Shown here: positions 15,404 to 23,636 of the stretch, in pieces
Layout of the letters: each line of letters begins with the position of its first letter
Numbering within the stretch: position 1 is the first letter of the stretch
Source: Luteipulveratus flavus
GTDB lineage: Bacteria; Actinomycetota; Actinomycetes; Actinomycetales; Dermatophilaceae
Reading direction: 5' to 3' (one strand)
Length of the DNA stretch: 64,000 nucleotides
Assembly: GCF_029080175.1 (NCBI RefSeq)
Contig: NZ_JARFJC010000025.1
Program-made: the position numbers and the translations under genes
Notes under the pieces: generated by a model
The model's input: the letters and a program-made list of their open reading frames with translations, nothing else
What the model was told of the DNA's origin: nothing
The model's database searches: none

Positions 15404-16555
15404 ATGCGCAGCGCGGTGGTCATCAGTCCGGAGCAGGCACGGCGCATCTGGTTGCACGCCCAACGGCTCGACGAGCGCGCGCCGTTCGGCAGCGGTCCGG
15501 AGGCCACCCGGGCGGCGGTGGAGCGCCTCGGCTACGTCCAGATCGACACGATCAACGTCATCGAGCGCTGCCACCACCACATCCTGTGGAGCCGCATCCC
15601 GGAGTACCGCCGAGCCGACCTGCGCCACGTGCAGAGCGTCGACAAGTCCGTCTTCGAGTACTGGACGCACGCGCTTGCGTACATCCCGACGGAGCACTAC
15701 CGCGACTTCCTGCCGGACATGCGGGCTCAGCGCACCGCCGGCGTCCCGAAGTGGATGAGCACCATCACCGAGGACGACGTCCGGCGCGTGCTGCGGGTGC
15801 TGCGCCTCGAGGGGCCGCTGACGATTCGCGACTTCAAGGACGACGTGCTCGTCGAGAAGACTCACCTGTGGGCGAGCCGCAAGCCGTCGAAGGCCGCGCT
15901 GGAGCTCGCGTTCGCGCGTGGTCAGGTCACCGTCAGCGCCCGCGACGGGATGGTCAAGACGTACGACCTGCCCGCCCGGCACTTCGGGTGGGAGCAGTCC
16001 CCCCGGCCGGCGAGCGAGCGGCAGGTCCACACTTACCTGCTCGACCGCGCGTTGCGCGCGCAGGGTCTGATCAGCATCGACTCGGCCTGCTACGGGGAGC
16101 GCCCTCCCGTCAAGGCCGCCGTGCGAGCGCTGGTCGACGCGCGGGTCCGGCGACGGCACCTGCTGCCCGTCACCGTCGAAGGCCTGGAGAAGGTGCCGCA
16201 CTGGGCCGAGCCCGCCGTCCTGGACGCGCCGCCCGAGCCGGCGGCCGACCTCGTCCACATCCTGTCGCCGTTCGACCCGCTGGTGATCCAGCGCAAGCGG
16301 CTCGCGGCGTACTTCGGGTACGACCACGTGTTCGAGGCGTACGTGCCGAAGGCGAAGCGGCTGTACGGCTACTTCGCGCTGCCGGTCCTCGTCGGGGACG
16401 AGGTGGTCGCGGTGCTCGACCTCAAGACCGACCGGGAGCAGGGGCGGCTGCTGGTGCAGCAGTGGACCTGGGTCGGGGCGGGAGAGACTTCCGGACGCAG
16501 GTCGGCGATCGAGAGCGAGCTGGAGCGTTTCGAGCGGTTCCAGCTGGCCCGCTGA
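15404..16555 (+). CDS. YcaQ-type winged-helix DNA glycosylase-like protein
   Basis: A 383-residue member of the HTH_42 (YcaQ/AlkZ) family. E. coli YcaQ (AlkX) unhooks alkylation-derived interstrand crosslinks. RLGYVQIDTINVIERCHHHILWSR carries a QID triad at about residue 46, the QxD form of the YcaQ branch rather than the QxQ form of AlkZ. FEYWTHALAYIP is another conserved stretch, and FDPLVIQRKRLAAYFGYDHVFEAY lies in the third winged-helix region. ATG 15404 is chosen from the family N-terminus (SPEQARRIWLHAQRL); the frame is open to 15344 inside the araC-type gene. It starts 26 bases after the AraC stop and ends at a bidirectional terminator. Confidence 0.85.
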   Translation: MRSAVVISPEQARRIWLHAQRLDERAPFGSGPEATRAAVERLGYVQIDTINVIERCHHHILWSRIPEYRRADLRHVQSVDKSVFEYWTHALAYIPTEHYRDFLPDMRAQRTAGVPKWMSTITEDDVRRVLRVLRLEGPLTIRDFKDDVLVEKTHLWASRKPSKAALELAFARGQVTVSARDGMVKTYDLPARHFGWEQSPRPASERQVHTYLLDRALRAQGLISIDSACYGERPPVKAAVRALVDARVRRRHLLPVTVEGLEKVPHWAEPAVLDAPPEPAADLVHILSPFDPLVIQRKRLAAYFGYDHVFEAYVPKAKRLYGYFALPVLVGDEVVAVLDLKTDREQGRLLVQQWTWVGAGETSGRRSAIESELERFERFQLAR

Positions 16556-16574
16556 CCGACCGGCGCACACGGAC

Positions 16575-16605
16575 GGGCCCGGTCGCACCAGGTGCGACCG
16601 GGCCC
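16575..16605. terminator. Bidirectional terminator between the ycaQ-like and snapalysin genes
   Basis: A perfect 15-bp stem, GGGCCCGGTCGCACC at 16575-16589 and its reverse complement at 16591-16605, with a single-base centre. It lies between two convergent stops (16555 and 16620). Confidence 0.9.
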
Positions 16606-16619
16606 GCAGACCGGCGGTG

Positions 16620-17321
16620 TCAGCCGACCTTGTTGAACGCCGCCTTCGTGACGCCGGCCGTGAAGCCGTTGCGCCACAGCGAGTTGACCTTCGACCGCTC
16701 GGTGGAGTTCGGGTAGACGTTGGTGCAGGACGGGCCGGGGCCACCACCGGACATCAGCTCCGAGCAGGGGCCCGAGTAGTGGTCCGGGAGGCCGAGCACG
16801 TGCCCGGTCTCGTGGGTGATGATCCGCAGCGTGTAGTACTGCCGGGCCTGGGTGTAGTCGATGAGGATGTACCCGCTGCCGTGCCCGTTGGTCGAGGCGT
16901 ACGAGCCGCGGGAGTCGTTGCCCTCGTAGTAGCGCAGCGTCGCGCGGCTGGAGTCCTCCACCAGGCGCACGTTCGTCACACTGCTGTTCCAGACGCTCGC
17001 GCCCTGCCGGATCAGGCTGCGGTAGGTCGGGGCGTTCGCCGTGGAGAAGTACACCGTCGTGGCGGCCAGCGTCGAGGAGGGCTTGCTCGCGCTCGCCGAC
17101 CGCACGGCCTGCGCGAGCTGCTGACGCAGACGCGCGTTCTGGGCGTCATCGCGCGAGCCCGGGACGTACCCGGAGAACGAGCCCGAGCCATGGACGGACG
17201 CCGAGCCCGGCGCGGCTGCGCCCGGCGCGGCTGCGCCCGGTGCGGACGACCCGGCGACGGGGGCGACGGAGAGCAGGGCGCCGACGGCGGCAGCGGCGGA
17301 GGCTTTCAGGAACGTGGACAT
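16620..17321 (-). CDS. Secreted snapalysin-like metalloprotease (M7)
   Basis: A 233-residue secreted zinc protease. The signal peptide (MSTFLKASAAAAVGALLSV to about residue 25) is followed by a short Ala-Pro-Gly repeat (APGAAAPGAAAPGSA) and a pro-region of about 50 residues. The mature part has HETGHVLGLPDHYSG, the HExxHxxGxxD metzincin-like zinc site of snapalysin with Asp as third ligand, then CSELMSGG supplying a Met-turn-like residue. Two cysteines (GPCSEL and PSCTNV) could form a disulphide. Snapalysins are best known from Streptomyces as small milk-hydrolysing neutral proteases. It is monocistronic. Confidence 0.88.
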   Translation of the reverse strand: MSTFLKASAAAAVGALLSVAPVAGSSAPGAAAPGAAAPGSASVHGSGSFSGYVPGSRDDAQNARLRQQLAQAVRSASASKPSSTLAATTVYFSTANAPTYRSLIRQGASVWNSSVTNVRLVEDSSRATLRYYEGNDSRGSYASTNGHGSGYILIDYTQARQYYTLRIITHETGHVLGLPDHYSGPCSELMSGGGPGPSCTNVYPNSTERSKVNSLWRNGFTAGVTKAAFNKVG

Positions 17322-17344
17322 GTGGATCCCTTCCCAGTGCGAGG

Positions 17345-17358
17345 CCGCCGATCGGCGG
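17345..17358. promoter_or_regulatory. 14-base perfect palindrome upstream of the snapalysin gene
   Basis: CCGCCGATCGGCGG lies 24 bases before the protease ATG in the promoter or leader. It could be an operator. No LysR gene adjoins it, unlike the Streptomyces snpR-snpA pair. Confidence 0.35.
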
Positions 17359-17460
17359 TTGCCTCCGAAACCTAGGGACGGGTTGGCCCAGCGCTCCTGA
17401 GCTCTGGGTCAGGGAACGGCATGACTGAGCCAAGCGGGACCAAAGATTCTCCGCTGCCGG

Positions 17461-18189
17461 CTATTTCACGGTGAACATCCGGTCATGGCTGCGTGTCGGA
17501 CTGGTGTCGCGTCGCCGCCTCCACACGAGCATCCGTACGCTCGCGCCGAGGGCCGCGCTCCACAGCACCGCGAGGATCGTCACCGCGGACCAACCACTCG
17601 GCATCGGGCCACCGTCCAAGGACTGCTGCACGTCCGCGGCCGCCATCGCGACGGTGTGGTCGTCCGGGTCGTAGAGGAAGCACAGCCCGTACGGGTACCG
17701 GCCGCCCGGCGCAGGCCCCACGGTCTTGCGCCCCAGCAGGACACGTCCATCGGCGTCCTCGACCGAGCTGTAGGTGTGCTGCAGCGCGAACCACTCGCCC
17801 CCGGCCAGCACATGGATGTCTCCGGTCTGCGCGCCGCCCCGACCGCCCCAGTTCGAGATGTCGATCCGGACGTCCTGCGCCGCGACGACGGCACCGGCGC
17901 GATCGAGCCGACGCGCCATCCGGTACTCGTCGGTCAGGTCGAAGCCCGCCACCGTGCTGATCCCGGCGATGAGCACCAGCGTGATCGCGACCCGCGACCA
18001 GACCTTCGAGCGCAGACCTGCGGGATCGGCGACCGCGCGCTCTCGCAGGTCGCGCCACCATCGGCCCGGCCGGCGGGGCAGGTCCTGCAGCCACCGACGG
18101 CAGCGTCCGGGTAGGTCGCGCGCTCGCTCATGGGCCGTACGGGTGTCCGGGGCCGCCCAGTGCCGTCCGACCGGATCAGTGGGGTCCAC
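17461..18189 (-). CDS. Hypothetical two-TM membrane protein
   Basis: A 242-residue protein of no family I recognise. The first 65 residues are cytoplasmic and rich in Arg/Trp (RWLQDLPRRPGRWWRDLRERA). A membrane segment (VAITLVLIAGISTVAGF) follows, then an external domain of about 125 residues with Trp/Gly-rich ISNWGGRGG, and YPYGLCFLYDPDDHTVAMAAADVQQSL. A second membrane segment (AVTILAVLWSAALGASVRMLVW) precedes a basic tail. The GTG start lies 12 bases after the lysS stop, so it is probably the second gene of the lysS transcript. Confidence 0.6.
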   Translation of the reverse strand: MDPTDPVGRHWAAPDTRTAHERARDLPGRCRRWLQDLPRRPGRWWRDLRERAVADPAGLRSKVWSRVAITLVLIAGISTVAGFDLTDEYRMARRLDRAGAVVAAQDVRIDISNWGGRGGAQTGDIHVLAGGEWFALQHTYSSVEDADGRVLLGRKTVGPAPGGRYPYGLCFLYDPDDHTVAMAAADVQQSLDGGPMPSGWSAVTILAVLWSAALGASVRMLVWRRRRDTSPTRSHDRMFTVK

Positions 18190-18201
18190 CGATCACCGCG
18201 C

Positions 18202-19968
18202 TCAGGGGGTGAGGAGCTCGCGGACGCGCTCGGGTCCGACGGCGAGCAGCAGCGTCGGCAGTCGCGGACCGGTGTCCTTGCCGATCAGCAGGCCGTAGAG
18301 CAGCGTGAAGAACGACCGCTGCTCCTGGCCGAGCGCCGCCGCGGTCTCGGGGTCGGCCTTGCGGTCCGGGCGGAAGTCCGCCGGCTTGCCCTGCACGACC
18401 TTCGGCACGGCGTACACCTGGTGGGTCAGGCCGTCGAGCGTCCACGAGCCCTCGATCGGCGCGAGGTCGGAACCGTTGCCGTCCAACAGGATTCGAAGGC
18501 CGTCACGCTGCTTGTCCGACAGCGCGCTGAGCGTGGCGGAGTCGGGCTCGGTGCGGACGACCGTACGGTCCTCGGGCGCCATCTGCTGCTCGACCCAGGC
18601 GGTCGCGCGGTCCAGCCGCGGGCGCAGCTCGTCCAGGGACGTCACCGGGTCGGCCGGGTCGAGGGCGGACAGGATGCGCAGCGTCTGCTCCTCGTCCCCG
18701 GTCGTGATGTCGACGACGGAGACGATGGTGCGGTACGGCAGCGGGTGCGGCGTCAGCGGCAACGTCGCCTCCGCGGTGGAGGTCGCGCGGGTGTACGCGG
18801 CGATGTCGCCTGCCTGGGCCGACTCACCGGAAACCTTGCGCACCAACGAGTCCCACTCGTCGTACATGCGCTGGATCTCCGCGTCGAGTGCGATGTCGAA
18901 CGCCTGGTTCGGGCGCTTGCGGGCGTACAGCCAGCGCAGCAGCGGCGCCTCCATGAACTGCAGCGCCTCCACCGCCGTCGGCACGCCACCGCGCGAGGAG
19001 GACATCTTGGCCATGCCGCGGATGCCGACGAACGCGTACATCGGGCCGAGCGGACGCTCCCACCCGAAGATCGGCGCGAGCTCCTTGCCGACCACGAACG
19101 ACGAGCCCGGCGACTGGTGGTCGACCCCGGACGGCTCGAAGGTGACCTTCTCGTACGCCCAGCGCATCGGCCAGTCGACCTTCCACACCAGCTTGCCGTT
19201 GCGGTGCTCGCGCAGCAGCACGGTTTCGGTGTGGCCGCACTGACAGGTGTAGGTCATCTCGGTGGACGCGTCGTCGTACGAGGTCACCGTGGTGAAGTCG
19301 GTGCCGCACTCCGAGCAGTACGGCTTGTACGGGTAGTAGCCGCCCGCGCCGCTCGACCCGTCGTCCTCCGCGGCAGCACCGGAACCCTCGGCCGCCTCGG
19401 CGGCGGCGAGCTGGTCGTCCTCGCTGAGCTTCTGCTGCTGCTTCTGACCGGTCTGCTTCGGGAGCGTGCGGTACTGGCCCAGGACCTTGTCGATCTCGGA
19501 CCGCTGCGACATCGCGAAGAGCACCTGCTCGACGTACGCGCCGGAGGTGTACTGCGCGGTCTGGCTGATGCCCCGGTAGGCGATGCCGAGCTGGGCCAGG
19601 CCGTCCTCGCACTGGGCGCGGAAGTGGGCGGCCCACGAGTCGTACGGGGACCCGGCCGGCGGCGGTACGGACGTCAGCGGCTTGCCGATGTGCTGCGCCC
19701 ACGACTCGTCGACGCCCGCGACGTTCGGGACCTTGCGGAAGCGGTCGAAGTCGTCCCAGCTGATGATGTGCTCGGCCTCGATGCCGCGGCGGCGCACCTC
19801 GTCGGCCACCAGGTGGGGCGTCATCACCTCACGCAGGTTGCCCAGGTGGACCGGACCCGACGGGCTGATCCCGGAGGCGCACACGACCGTGGTGCCCCGC
19901 TCCTTCGCGACCGCGATGGCCTCGTCCGCGAGTCGGGCCACCCAGTCATCCAGCTGCTGCTCCGTCAC
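18202..19968 (-). CDS. lysS: Class I lysyl-tRNA synthetase
   Basis: A 588-residue class I LysRS (archaeal/spirochaete-like LysK type, unrelated in fold to E. coli LysS). ASGISPSGPVHLGN contains the HIGH-type motif HLGN and AKMSSSRGG is the KMSKS motif (MSSS). A zinc-binding region CSEC...CQCGH lies in the middle, and a low-complexity Ala/Glu/Gln linker (QKQQQKLSEDDQLAAAEAAE) precedes it. Actinobacteria often use this class. A predicted hairpin at 20039-20080 separates it from the upstream dihydrofolate-reductase-like gene. Confidence 0.93.
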   Translation of the reverse strand: MTEQQLDDWVARLADEAIAVAKERGTTVVCASGISPSGPVHLGNLREVMTPHLVADEVRRRGIEAEHIISWDDFDRFRKVPNVAGVDESWAQHIGKPLTSVPPPAGSPYDSWAAHFRAQCEDGLAQLGIAYRGISQTAQYTSGAYVEQVLFAMSQRSEIDKVLGQYRTLPKQTGQKQQQKLSEDDQLAAAEAAEGSGAAAEDDGSSGAGGYYPYKPYCSECGTDFTTVTSYDDASTEMTYTCQCGHTETVLLREHRNGKLVWKVDWPMRWAYEKVTFEPSGVDHQSPGSSFVVGKELAPIFGWERPLGPMYAFVGIRGMAKMSSSRGGVPTAVEALQFMEAPLLRWLYARKRPNQAFDIALDAEIQRMYDEWDSLVRKVSGESAQAGDIAAYTRATSTAEATLPLTPHPLPYRTIVSVVDITTGDEEQTLRILSALDPADPVTSLDELRPRLDRATAWVEQQMAPEDRTVVRTEPDSATLSALSDKQRDGLRILLDGNGSDLAPIEGSWTLDGLTHQVYAVPKVVQGKPADFRPDRKADPETAAALGQEQRSFFTLLYGLLIGKDTGPRLPTLLLAVGPERVRELLTP

Positions 19969-20038
19969 GACCGGTCAGTCTAGGACCGGCGCGTGCCGCC
20001 CTCCGAATCGATCCCGCGGGCGCCGGCCGAGCCCGCCC

Positions 20039-20080
20039 CGGTGGTCCGAACGTGAGGCATGGCTCACGTTCGGACCACCG
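20039..20080. terminator. Terminator of the DHFR-like gene
   Basis: A perfect 18-bp stem, CGGTGGTCCGAACGTGAG at 20039-20056 and its complement at 20063-20080, with a 6-base loop. It lies just after the minus-strand stop at 20096 and before the lysS promoter. Confidence 0.9.
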
Positions 20081-20095
20081 AGGCCGACTCGGGCT

Positions 20096-20638
20096 TCAGG
20101 CGGGGCCGTAGCCGAGGTGGAGCACGCCGTTCTCGTACGTCTCCTGGTCGGTGAGCGTGAGCCTGGTCGTGTCCGTGACCGAGAACAGCCGCTCCCCCTT
20201 GCCGAGCGCGATCGGGTAGACGAACAGGTGCAGCTCGTCCAGCAGGCCGTCCTGCAGCAGGCCGCGGACGAGCTGCCCGCTGCCGCTGACGTAGATCGTG
20301 CCGTCGATCTGGTCCTTGAGGCTGCGGATCGCGCCGGGGTCGTACGGGCCGAGGCGCTCGGTGTTCCCCCACTCCTGGGTGAGCTCGGTGCTGCCGACGA
20401 CGTACTTGGTCGTGTCGTTGAAGAACGGCGCACCGGGGTCGTCCTCCACCGTGCGGTCTCGCCAGGCGGGGGCGAACATCTCGTACGTCGTGCGACCCAG
20501 CAGGATCGCGGTCGACCTGCCGGTGATCTGCGCCAGCGCCTCCCCCATCTTCGGGTCGAAGCCGTAGTCGAACGTCCAGCTCGGGTCCTCGAAGACCCCG
20601 TCGAGGGCGATGAACTCGTGCGCGGCGATGGTTCCCAT
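20096..20638 (-). CDS. Dihydrofolate-reductase-like (RibD C-terminal family) protein
   Basis: A 180-residue protein of the DHFR/RibD C-terminal superfamily. It starts GTIAAHEFIALDGVFEDPS, the standard beginning of the family, with LLGRTTYEMFAPAW and KYVVGSTEL following, and IYVSGSGQLVRGLLQDGLLDELHLFVYPIALGKGERLF as the NADPH-binding and dimer region (described by position, residues about 115-152). Such proteins usually reduce unknown substrates and are not folate DHFR. It is monocistronic with a terminator directly downstream. Confidence 0.85.
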   Translation of the reverse strand: MGTIAAHEFIALDGVFEDPSWTFDYGFDPKMGEALAQITGRSTAILLGRTTYEMFAPAWRDRTVEDDPGAPFFNDTTKYVVGSTELTQEWGNTERLGPYDPGAIRSLKDQIDGTIYVSGSGQLVRGLLQDGLLDELHLFVYPIALGKGERLFSVTDTTRLTLTDQETYENGVLHLGYGPA

Positions 20639-20762
20639 GGCGTTCCCTTCGGAGGCGTCCCGGCTCGGCGGTCGGTGCGAGCCCGCCGCTCAGGACTGTA
20701 CGAAGCCGGGCGCCTCCGGTGGGCCGAATGGCCGAGGTCGCCCCTGCTGAGCCACCGACCTC

Positions 20763-20894
20763 CGCTGGTTGAGCCGGCCCGGAGCGCGAGAGGAGGGCCG
20801 AGTCGAAACGCGGTGACGCGCCGGGAGACTCGGCGTCCGCGGTGACAGTGGTCTCGATACGGGCATCACTTCGTTCGCCCTACTCGACCGGCGG
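20763..20894. repeat. Composite dispersed repeat between ectC and the DHFR-like gene
   Basis: Module A (20763-20830) reads CGCTGGTTGAGCC...GAGTCGAAACGCGGTGAC...GGGAGACTCGG. Module A' (20839-20894) reads GGTGACAGTGGTCTCGATACGG...TTCGTTCGCCCTACTCGACC, which is a module of the same type in reverse. The modules form a large imperfect inverted repeat of the same family as those at 6.14-6.31 and 60.90-61.10 kb. Confidence 0.8.
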
Positions 20895-20901
20895 ACGGGG
20901 G

Positions 20902-21303
20902 TCAGGCGGAGACGGGCTCCTCGTGGATGACGGGGTACACGCCGTTCTCGTCGTGCACCTCGCGGCCGGTGACCGGCGGGTTGAACACGCAGGCGCAGTG
21001 GATGTCCTCCTCGACCTTCACCGTGTGCTTGTCGTGCTGGTCCAGGAGGTACATCGTCCCGGGCGCGAGCGGGAACTCCTCGCTCGTGTCGCGGTTGAGC
21101 AGCGTGCCCCGGCCCGCGTAGACGTACACGCACTCGACGTGGTTGGCGTACCAGAACTCCGACTCGGTGCCGGCGTACAGCACGGTGTCGTGGAAGGAGA
21201 AGCCCACGCCGTCCTTGGCCAGCACGAACCGGCGGCTGCGCCAGTTGCCGTGCTCGACGTCGTTCTCGGTGCCGTCGAGGTCGCTCAGGTTGATGACCTG
21301 CAT
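20902..21303 (-). CDS. ectC: L-ectoine synthase
   Basis: The last step of ectoine synthesis: EctC closes N-acetyl-diaminobutyrate to ectoine. 133 residues, cupin-like fold. MQVINLSDLDGTENDVEHGNW is the family start (given by position 1-21), with FHDTVLYAGTESEFWY, NHVECVYVYAGRG and LLDQHDKHTVKVEED following; the Glu/Tyr/His of these stretches are metal ligands in the family. An AAAGGA site precedes the ATG. It is third in the ectA-ectB-ectC operon. No ectD (hydroxylase) or ask gene follows, so hydroxyectoine is not encoded here. Confidence 0.96.
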   Translation of the reverse strand: MQVINLSDLDGTENDVEHGNWRSRRFVLAKDGVGFSFHDTVLYAGTESEFWYANHVECVYVYAGRGTLLNRDTSEEFPLAPGTMYLLDQHDKHTVKVEEDIHCACVFNPPVTGREVHDENGVYPVIHEEPVSA

Positions 21304-21348
21304 GGGGAGTCCTTTCGTCGGGGGAGGAGGAGGTGGGGTGGCCGGCCG

Positions 21349-22686
21349 TCAGCCGGCGAAGGCAGGCTCGCGGTCCGCGGCGACGGTCGGGGCAGCGTCC
21401 GCGGTGCCGTCGGTCCGGCGCAGCACGGCGCTCGCGGCATCGACGAGGATCTCCAGGCCCTCGGCCATCTCGGCCTCGGTGATCGTCAACGCGGGCATCA
21501 CCTTGACGACCTCGCCGCTGGGGCCGGAGGTCTCCACCAGCAGGCCGCGCTCGAACGCCGCCGCCTGGATCCGGCCGGCGACCTCGACGTCCTCGAACGC
21601 CACACCGGCGAGCAGGCCGCGTCCGCGCAGCGTGGCGCCGTCCGACCGGGCGATGATGCGCTGCAGCCCGTCGCGCAGCTGGTGGGCGCGCGCGGCGACG
21701 TTCTGCTCGATCGCGCCGTCGGTCCAGAACGTCCGCAGCGCGGCCGTGGCGGTGACGAACGCCGGGTTGTGCCCGCGGAAGGTGCCGTTGTGCTCGCCGG
21801 GCTCCCACTGATCCAGGTCCCGCCGCATCAGCGTCAGCGACATCGGCAGGCCATACCCGGAGATCGACTTGGACAGGCACACGATGTCGGGCACGATGCC
21901 GGCCTCCTCGAAGGAGAAGAACCTGCCCGTACGCCCGCAGCCGGCTTGCACGTCGTCGACGATCAGCAGCACGTCGTGGCGGCGGCACAGGGCGGCGAGC
22001 TCACGCAGCCACACCCCGCGCGCGGCCTTGAGACCGCCCTCGCCCTGGACGGTCTCGACGATGACGGCAGCCGGCAGGTCCAGGCCCGAGCCGCTGTCGC
22101 TCCAGGTGCGCTCGAGCCACATGAAGTCCGGCGTCTCGCCGTCGAAGTAGTCGTCGTACGGCGCGGTGGAGGAGTGGTAGAGCGGCGTACCGGCGCCGGC
22201 CCGCTTCATCGAGTTCCCCGTGACCGCAAGGGAACCCAGCGTCATGCCGTGGAAGGCGTTGGTGAAGCTGACGACGTCCTGGCGGCCGGTGCACTTCCGC
22301 GCGATCTTCAGCGCGGTCTCGACGCTGTTGGTGCCGGTCGGGCCGGGGAACTGCACGACATAGTCCAGCCCGCGCGGCGCCAGGACGACCTCCTCGAACG
22401 TCTCGAGGAACTCGCGCTTGGCGACGGTGTAGGTGTCGAGCGAGTGGGTGACGCCGTCGCCCGCCAGGTAATCGATCAGGTGGCGCTTGAGCTCTGGGTG
22501 GTTGTGGCCGTAGTTCAGCGCACCGGCGCCGGAGAAGAAGTCGATGTAGCGGCTGCCGTCCTCGGCGTACTGGTACACCCCCTGCGCGGAGGTGAAGACG
22601 GCCGGCCACTCGCGGCAGTAGCTGCGGACCTGGGACTCGCGGGTCTCGAAGACCGACGTCGTGGTGCTCGTGCTGGTGCTGGGCAT
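21349..22686 (-). CDS. ectB: Diaminobutyrate-2-oxoglutarate transaminase
   Basis: EctB makes L-2,4-diaminobutyrate from aspartate semialdehyde, first step of ectoine synthesis. 445 residues, class III PLP aminotransferase. SVFETRESQVRSYCR is the EctB start and YIDFFSGAGALNYGHNHP, TGTNSVETALK and LLIVDDVQAGCGRTG follow. CLSKSISGYGLPMSL contains the PLP lysine. ATG 22686 has a GAAGGAT site and matches the family N-terminus; the open frame extends further up but into ectA. Confidence 0.96.
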   Translation of the reverse strand: MPSTSTSTTTSVFETRESQVRSYCREWPAVFTSAQGVYQYAEDGSRYIDFFSGAGALNYGHNHPELKRHLIDYLAGDGVTHSLDTYTVAKREFLETFEEVVLAPRGLDYVVQFPGPTGTNSVETALKIARKCTGRQDVVSFTNAFHGMTLGSLAVTGNSMKRAGAGTPLYHSSTAPYDDYFDGETPDFMWLERTWSDSGSGLDLPAAVIVETVQGEGGLKAARGVWLRELAALCRRHDVLLIVDDVQAGCGRTGRFFSFEEAGIVPDIVCLSKSISGYGLPMSLTLMRRDLDQWEPGEHNGTFRGHNPAFVTATAALRTFWTDGAIEQNVAARAHQLRDGLQRIIARSDGATLRGRGLLAGVAFEDVEVAGRIQAAAFERGLLVETSGPSGEVVKVMPALTITEAEMAEGLEILVDAASAVLRRTDGTADAAPTVAADREPAFAG

Positions 22687-22765
22687 GGAGATCCTTCGGG
22701 TCGGGAGGGCGAGGCCGCCGCGGCGTGGGCGCGCGGGTCCGTCGCAGGACGGGGGATCGGGGGCG

Positions 22766-23284
22766 TCAGCGCAACGGGCGGATTCGGTAGAGGCGCTCGG
22801 GTGCGTGCTCCTCCGGGAAGTGCTCCGCGCCGAACAGGTCCTCGCGGGTGATGATCGTGCCGCGCTGCTGGGCGAAGCGGGTGAACAGCGCGATGGACGC
22901 GGTGTTGTCGTCGGTGATCGTCGTCTCCATCGTCGCGGCGTCGTCGACCTGGTCCACGAGCTCGTGCAGCATCCGCAGCGCGATCCCGCGGCCACGGTGC
23001 CCGTCGTCCACGGCGACCTGCCAGACCATCAGCGTCTGCGGCGCGCTCGGCCGGGTGTAGCCGGTGACGAAGCCGGCGGGCTGACCGTCCACCTCCGCCA
23101 GGATCGAGGTCCGGGCGTAGTCGCGCGCCCACAGCAGGTAGGCGTACGAGGAGTTCACGTCCAGCGTCCGGGCGTCCGAGGCGATGCGCCACAGGTCGCC
23201 GCCGTCGGCCACGGAGGGTGGTCGGAAGGCGATGGTCGGGCTCGAGGTCGCAGGGGCGGCGGGCGTCAGGATGGCGCTGGTCAC
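22766..23284 (-). CDS. ectA: L-2,4-diaminobutyrate acetyltransferase
   Basis: EctA acetylates diaminobutyrate with acetyl-CoA, second step of ectoine synthesis. 172 residues, GNAT fold. FRPPSVADGGDLWRIA opens the domain, then SSYAYLLWARDYARTSILAE, VWQVAVDDGHRGRGIALRML (acetyl-CoA loop, RGRGIA) and TITDDNTASIALFTRFA. GTG 23284 is chosen because a promoter (TTGATT at 23315-23320, TACGTT at 23293-23298, spacer 16) would start transcription at or 1-3 bases before it, making the transcript leaderless. An ATG at 23320 would place the promoter inside the gene. Confidence 0.95.
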   Translation of the reverse strand: MTSAILTPAAPATSSPTIAFRPPSVADGGDLWRIASDARTLDVNSSYAYLLWARDYARTSILAEVDGQPAGFVTGYTRPSAPQTLMVWQVAVDDGHRGRGIALRMLHELVDQVDDAATMETTITDDNTASIALFTRFAQQRGTIITREDLFGAEHFPEEHAPERLYRIRPLR

Positions 23285-23292
23285 GCTGAACG

Positions 23293-23320
23293 AACGTAAC
23301 GACTTCGAGCGAGTAATCAA
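23293..23320 (-). promoter_or_regulatory. ectABC promoter
   Basis: On the minus strand -35 TTGATT (23320-23315), a 16-base spacer, then -10 TACGTT (23298-23293). The expected start site falls at about 23285-23287, adjacent to the ectA GTG at 23284. Confidence 0.55.
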
Positions 23321-23576
23321 CTCGAGAACCCGCCTGGGACGCCCATCCGGTCGCTATAGGAGGCCGGTCGAATCGCCGTCAGCCGCAGCAGCACTGGGAA
23401 TCCTTCCGTCGGTGATCGCGTCCTGCAAAAAGTTCTGAAGCGAGGCCTGCCGCGTCCCACCTGACGGGCGTCGAAGCGCAGAACTGTGACGGAACTCACT
23501 GCGCGACAACGAGATTCGGTAACGCGTGGTGATCCAGACTCGCGGCGCGGTGCGGAGGCGGCCGTGACACGACGCA

Positions 23577-23611
23577 CAGCGGCCCCGGTGCGCGATGCAC
23601 CGGAGCCGCTG
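23577..23611 (-). terminator. Terminator of the M4 protease gene
   Basis: Arms CAGCGGCCCCGGTGC (23577-23591) and GCACCGGAGCCGCTG (23597-23611) pair at 14 of 15 positions around GCGAT. It lies 26 bases beyond the stop of the protease gene. Confidence 0.85.
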
Positions 23612-23636
23612 CCCCGTCGTGAGGAGGAGGTGAGGG

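Larger units (their letters stand above)
23285..23636. other. 352-base region between ectA and the M4 protease
   Basis: It contains the ectA promoter (23293-23320, minus strand) next to ectA and the M4 protease terminator (23577-23611) at the other end. Between them I see no gene. One short run (AAAAAG, 23427-23432) has no clear role. Confidence 0.6.
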
